Positions 16,816-19,374 of a DNA stretch of 19,374 bases are shown here, piece by piece. The DNA is taken from positions 1-19,374 of the forward strand of contig CAMOQW010000028.1 of the NCBI GenBank assembly GCA_946623195.1, read 5' to 3'. The notes under the pieces were generated by a model, which saw nothing but the letters and a program-made list of their open reading frames with translations, ran no database searches and was not told the origin of the DNA. This DNA comes from an uncultured Prevotella sp. (GTDB taxonomy: Bacteria > Bacteroidota > Bacteroidia > Bacteroidales > Bacteroidaceae). The position numbers and the translations under genes are program-made. Positions within the stretch are counted from its first letter, which is position 1, and each line of letters starts with the position of its first letter.

Positions 16816-16823
16816 CAAAGATA
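16816..16823 (-). promoter_or_regulatory. -7 element of pepT
   Basis: On the minus strand TATCTTTG matches TAnnTTTG and lies about 28 bp upstream of the pepT ATG. The nearest TTTG upstream (16847-16850 minus) has a 23-bp spacer, longer than usual. Confidence 0.6.
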
Positions 16824-16836
16824 CGGATTTTTTTCG

Positions 16837-16844
16837 TAACTTTG
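16837..16844 (+). promoter_or_regulatory. -7 element of the racemase-family/MFS/UroD-like operon
   Basis: TAACTTTG matches TAnnTTTG, 33 nt from the ATG at 16877. The -33 position falls on or next to the pepT -7 element on the other strand, so the two promoters overlap face to face. Confidence 0.65.
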
Positions 16845-16876
16845 CACAAACAAACTAATAAATTACTAAACAAATT

Positions 16877-17533
16877 ATGAAACACGTAGTATGCGTACAC
16901 ACCGCCATGGCCCTGGTAGAGCCGTTGACGAAGATTTTCCAGGAGTATCTGCCTGAAGTGACTGTGAACCACATTGCCGACTCGTCGCTCATCAAGGAGG
17001 TGATTGCCCACAACGAGGTGACCAATGCCGTGCGCCGTCGTCTCCTTTCTTATTATAACGGTGCTGCCGATGCCGGTGCCGATGTGGTGTTCAACACCTG
17101 TTCCAGCGTGGGCGATGTCGCCGACTATGGCAACCAGTATGCCCGCATCCCCGTGTTCCGCATCGACCAGCCCATGGCTGCCGAGGCCGTGCGCAGCTAC
17201 GACCGCATCGGCGTCATCTCCACGTTGCCTACCACCCTCGACCCCACCTGCCGGCTGTTGCAGAACGAGGCCCTGAAGGCCGGTCGCCAGGTGACGCTGG
17301 TGGAGGGCTTGGCTGATGGTGCCTTTGCTGCCGGACAGAGTGGCGATGGCGCCACCCACGACCGCTTGATAGCTGAGGCCGCCCAGCGCATCGCCTCGCA
17401 GGTTGACATGTTCGTGCTGGCCCAGGGTTCGATGGCCCGCATGGAACAGCGCCTCTCCGAACTGACTGGCAAACCCGTACTGTCCAGTCCCGTCCTGGGT
17501 GTCAAGGGCCTGCGTAAGTTCCTCGGCCTATGA
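16877..17533 (+). CDS. Aspartate/glutamate racemase-family enzyme with one catalytic cysteine
   Basis: A 218-residue protein of the Asp/Glu racemase superfamily, built of two similar alpha/beta halves. The first active-site Cys is present (Cys75 in FNTCSSVGD) and GVISTLPTT (about 112-120) fits the family's second-half start. Where two-cysteine racemases have their second Cys (a GCT-type motif), this protein reads LAQGSM (181-186). It is therefore probably not a classical two-base racemase; decarboxylation, isomerisation or ring opening are possible, as in other members. It is the first gene of an operon, overlapping the MFS gene by 4 nt, which suggests it acts on the imported compound or a product of it. 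Confidence 0.88.
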   Translation: MKHVVCVHTAMALVEPLTKIFQEYLPEVTVNHIADSSLIKEVIAHNEVTNAVRRRLLSYYNGAADAGADVVFNTCSSVGDVADYGNQYARIPVFRIDQPMAAEAVRSYDRIGVISTLPTTLDPTCRLLQNEALKAGRQVTLVEGLADGAFAAGQSGDGATHDRLIAEAAQRIASQVDMFVLAQGSMARMEQRLSELTGKPVLSSPVLGVKGLRKFLGL

Positions 17534-18738
17534 AGCGTAAGAACGTCATCCTCGCCATGCTCGTCATTCTGGGCATGGTGACCTTTCTCGACCGCATCAA
17601 CATCTCGGTGGCGGGGTCGAGCATCATGCACGACCTCCGTCTGTCGCCCTCAGCGTGGGGGTGGGTGCAGTCGGCCTTCATCCTCTCCTATGGTCTGATG
17701 CAGATTCCGATGGGTGCCCTGGGCGACCGCTTCGGACATCGCAAGATACTGGCAGCCATCGTGTTGTGGTGGTCGGCATTTACTGCCTTCACCGGCATGG
17801 CCGGCGGCTTGGCGTCGCTGTTGGTCATCCGCTTCATGTTCGGCATTGGCGAGGCCGGCTCGTCGCCCTGCAGCACGGGAGTCATCAGCCGCTGGTTCGA
17901 AAAGCATGAGGTGGGCAAGGCCCAGGGCTACGTCTGGGCGGCATCGCGCATGGGTGGTGCCCTGACGCCCTTTGTGGTGATTCCCGTCATGCTGGCCGTC
18001 GGCTGGCGTGCCGCCTTCTACCTGTTGGGAGCCCTGGGTGTCGTGTGGGCCGTGGCATGGTATTTCTATTACCATGATGTCCAGACAGGCCCCACCCACA
18101 AGGTGGAGAAGCTGAAGCACGGTATGCAGGAGGGCATCTGGCGCGACATCCTGGGCAACCGCCAGTTCTGGATGCTTTGCGGCATGTATTTCTTCTATGC
18201 CTTCGGCTCGTGGTTTTTCTTCTCGTGGTTCCCCACGTTCATGGAGCTGGGCCGTGGCTTCGACAAGACCGAGCTGACCTACGCCGTTGCCGTGCCGTTC
18301 ATCATGAGCATGATGGGCAACATCGCCGGGGGCCATCTGACCGACCGCCTGACCTGGAAATATGGCATCCGCATCGGGCGCAAGGCCCTGGGTTCCACGT
18401 CGTTGGCTGTGTCGGCCGTGTGCATGTTCCTGGCTGCCTTCATTCCCGGCAAGATGGCCGTCTTTGTGTTCCTGTCGCTGTGCTTCGGCATCTTCGACCT
18501 CATGTTGCCCTCCGCCTGGGCGCTGTGCATCGACCTGGGGCGCCAACATGCCGGCACGCTGTCAGGAGCCATGAATACGGCGGGCAACATCGGCGGCTTC
18601 TGCTGCGGCATCCTGTTCGGAGAGTTGGTGCAGCAGTCGGGCAACTACAACCTGCCGCTCTACATGATTGCCGGTATGCTCATCGTGAGTGCCGTGCTCT
18701 TCTCGTTCATCAATCCCGAAAAGCCGATTATCAAATAG
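17530..18738 (+). CDS. MFS transporter, anion:cation symporter (ACS) type
   Basis: A 402-residue major-facilitator protein with about 12 membrane helices. Motif A, GALGDRFGHRK (62-72), lies between helices 2 and 3. The FLDRINIS stretch in helix 1 (19-26) and GIGEAGSSP in helix 4 (105-113), followed by the WF pair (122-123), resemble the ACS family that carries organic anions such as sugar acids (ExuT, GudP type). The substrate is not determinable from sequence. Its ATG overlaps the preceding stop (ATGA, 17530-17533) and the next gene starts 12 nt after its own stop, so all three genes form one transcription unit. Confidence 0.92.
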   Translation: MKRKNVILAMLVILGMVTFLDRINISVAGSSIMHDLRLSPSAWGWVQSAFILSYGLMQIPMGALGDRFGHRKILAAIVLWWSAFTAFTGMAGGLASLLVIRFMFGIGEAGSSPCSTGVISRWFEKHEVGKAQGYVWAASRMGGALTPFVVIPVMLAVGWRAAFYLLGALGVVWAVAWYFYYHDVQTGPTHKVEKLKHGMQEGIWRDILGNRQFWMLCGMYFFYAFGSWFFFSWFPTFMELGRGFDKTELTYAVAVPFIMSMMGNIAGGHLTDRLTWKYGIRIGRKALGSTSLAVSAVCMFLAAFIPGKMAVFVFLSLCFGIFDLMLPSAWALCIDLGRQHAGTLSGAMNTAGNIGGFCCGILFGELVQQSGNYNLPLYMIAGMLIVSAVLFSFINPEKPIIK

Positions 18739-18749
18739 TGAAATAACTG

Positions 18750-19374
18750 ATGAATACTTGGAAACAAAACCTCGAAGAAACCCAGCGCCGCTATGTCGAC
18801 TGGTGGAACCATAAGGGTATTATATTGAATATGTGGGAACACTTCCAGGAGGGCGTCACGCCCCATGCCGACGTGCCTGAGCCGGCGCCCTGCCGCGACC
18901 TGAACCAGCGGTGGTTCGACCCCGAGTGGCGTGCCGACTATCTGGACTGGTATGTGGCCCACTCGTCGCTCCTGGCCGACATGTTGCCCGTTGCCAACAC
19001 CCAGCTGGGCCCCGGTTCGCTGGCAGCCATCCTGGGCGGAGTCTTCGAAGGTGGCGAAGATACTATCTGGATACATCCCAATCCCAACTACACCGACGAC
19101 ATCCGCTTCGACCCGAGCCACCCCAACTGGCTGCTGCACAAGCAACTGCTGCAGGCCTGCAAGCGCAAGGCCCAGGGCCACTACTACGTGGGAATGCCCG
19201 ACCTGATGGAGGGTCTCGACGTGCTGGCCGCCCTGAAGGGTACCGACCAGGTGCTGCTCGACACCGTGATGCACCCCGAACGTCTGGAACAGCAGATGCA
19301 ACAGATCAACGACATCTATTTCCAGGTGTTCGACGAGCTCTACGACATCATCCGCGAGGGCGACGAGATGGCCT
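18750..19374 (+). CDS. Uroporphyrinogen decarboxylase-like protein (partial)
   Basis: The first 208 codons of a gene that runs off the right edge. The start ATG is 11 nt after the MFS stop. The protein looks like the UroD/MtaA-type TIM-barrel superfamily, which includes uroporphyrinogen decarboxylase and corrinoid-dependent methyltransferases: the segment VGMPDLMEGLDVLAALKGT followed by LLDTVMHPERLEQQMQQI resembles the conserved core. The N-terminal part is rich in Trp (WWNHKGIILNMWEHF). The arginine pair typical of true HemE near the N-terminus is not evident, so heme synthesis is unlikely. Operon position points to breakdown of the transported compound. The rest of the barrel and any metal-binding His/Cys residues are outside the window. 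Confidence 0.75.
   Translation, partial: MNTWKQNLEETQRRYVDWWNHKGIILNMWEHFQEGVTPHADVPEPAPCRDLNQRWFDPEWRADYLDWYVAHSSLLADMLPVANTQLGPGSLAAILGGVFEGGEDTIWIHPNPNYTDDIRFDPSHPNWLLHKQLLQACKRKAQGHYYVGMPDLMEGLDVLAALKGTDQVLLDTVMHPERLEQQMQQINDIYFQVFDELYDIIREGDEMA

Noticed and set aside
16789..16818. Longer start for pepT
   Set aside because: It would use a TTG inside the -7 element, and the shorter form gives the standard 408-residue length.
1..19374. CRISPR array, tRNA or rRNA gene, insertion sequence with transposase, toxin-antitoxin or phage-defence system
   Set aside because: Looked for on both strands; no spaced direct repeats of CRISPR type, no cloverleaf-like or rRNA sequence and no transposase or defence domain were seen.

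Overview
The window comes from the chromosome of a Bacteroidota species, most likely a Prevotella-like member of the Bacteroidales. Intergenic gaps carry the Bacteroidota sigma-factor -7 motif TAnnTTTG, twice with a TTTG -33 box exactly 20 bp upstream. Start sites mostly lack strong Shine-Dalgarno sequences. Lipoproteins have Cys lipoboxes near residue 20, and the LptD-like, YtxH/holin-family and KefB-type proteins are typical of this group. The genus is an inference; no rRNA or tRNA is present. Coding density is high and no gap exceeds about 180 bp.

Layout. (1) 13-869, minus: three small membrane or stress genes (86-aa basic protein, holin-superfamily protein, YtxH protein) with a clear promoter at 911-942. 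(2) 1046-4440, plus: SPOR lipoprotein, ruvX, def and a large exported TPR protein, closely spaced or overlapping. A 33-bp inverted repeat built of 7-bp units sits across the def/TPR junction. (3) 4570-6513: thrS with its own promoter and a good terminator, followed by queF instead of the usual infC-rpmI-rplT. (4) 7139-7879, minus: an unrecognised lipoprotein convergent with queF. (5) 8027-10293: an OadA/pyruvate-carboxylase-B-like carboxyltransferase whose C-terminal biotinyl-like domain lacks the biotin-accepting lysine, overlapped by an HD-domain gene that has a terminator-like hairpin in its first codons. (6) 10378-13272: an LptD-like outer-membrane protein with an N-terminal Asp-Ser pentapeptide repeat. 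(7) 13293-16788, minus: a KefB-type antiporter overlapped by pepT. (8) 16877 to the right edge, plus: a tight operon of a one-cysteine Asp/Glu-racemase-family enzyme, an ACS-type MFS transporter and a UroD-like protein cut by the window end.

Most of the window is housekeeping: tRNA charging, peptide deformylation, queuosine synthesis, LPS export and peptide breakdown. The likeliest uncharacterised system is the racemase-family/MFS/UroD-like operon, which looks like a small uptake-and-breakdown unit for an unknown organic anion. Other points of interest are the lysine-less biotinyl-like domain, the heptamer repeats at three gene borders (one appears to supply part of a signal peptide, one occupies the -33 position of a promoter), and the coding-embedded terminator-like hairpin.
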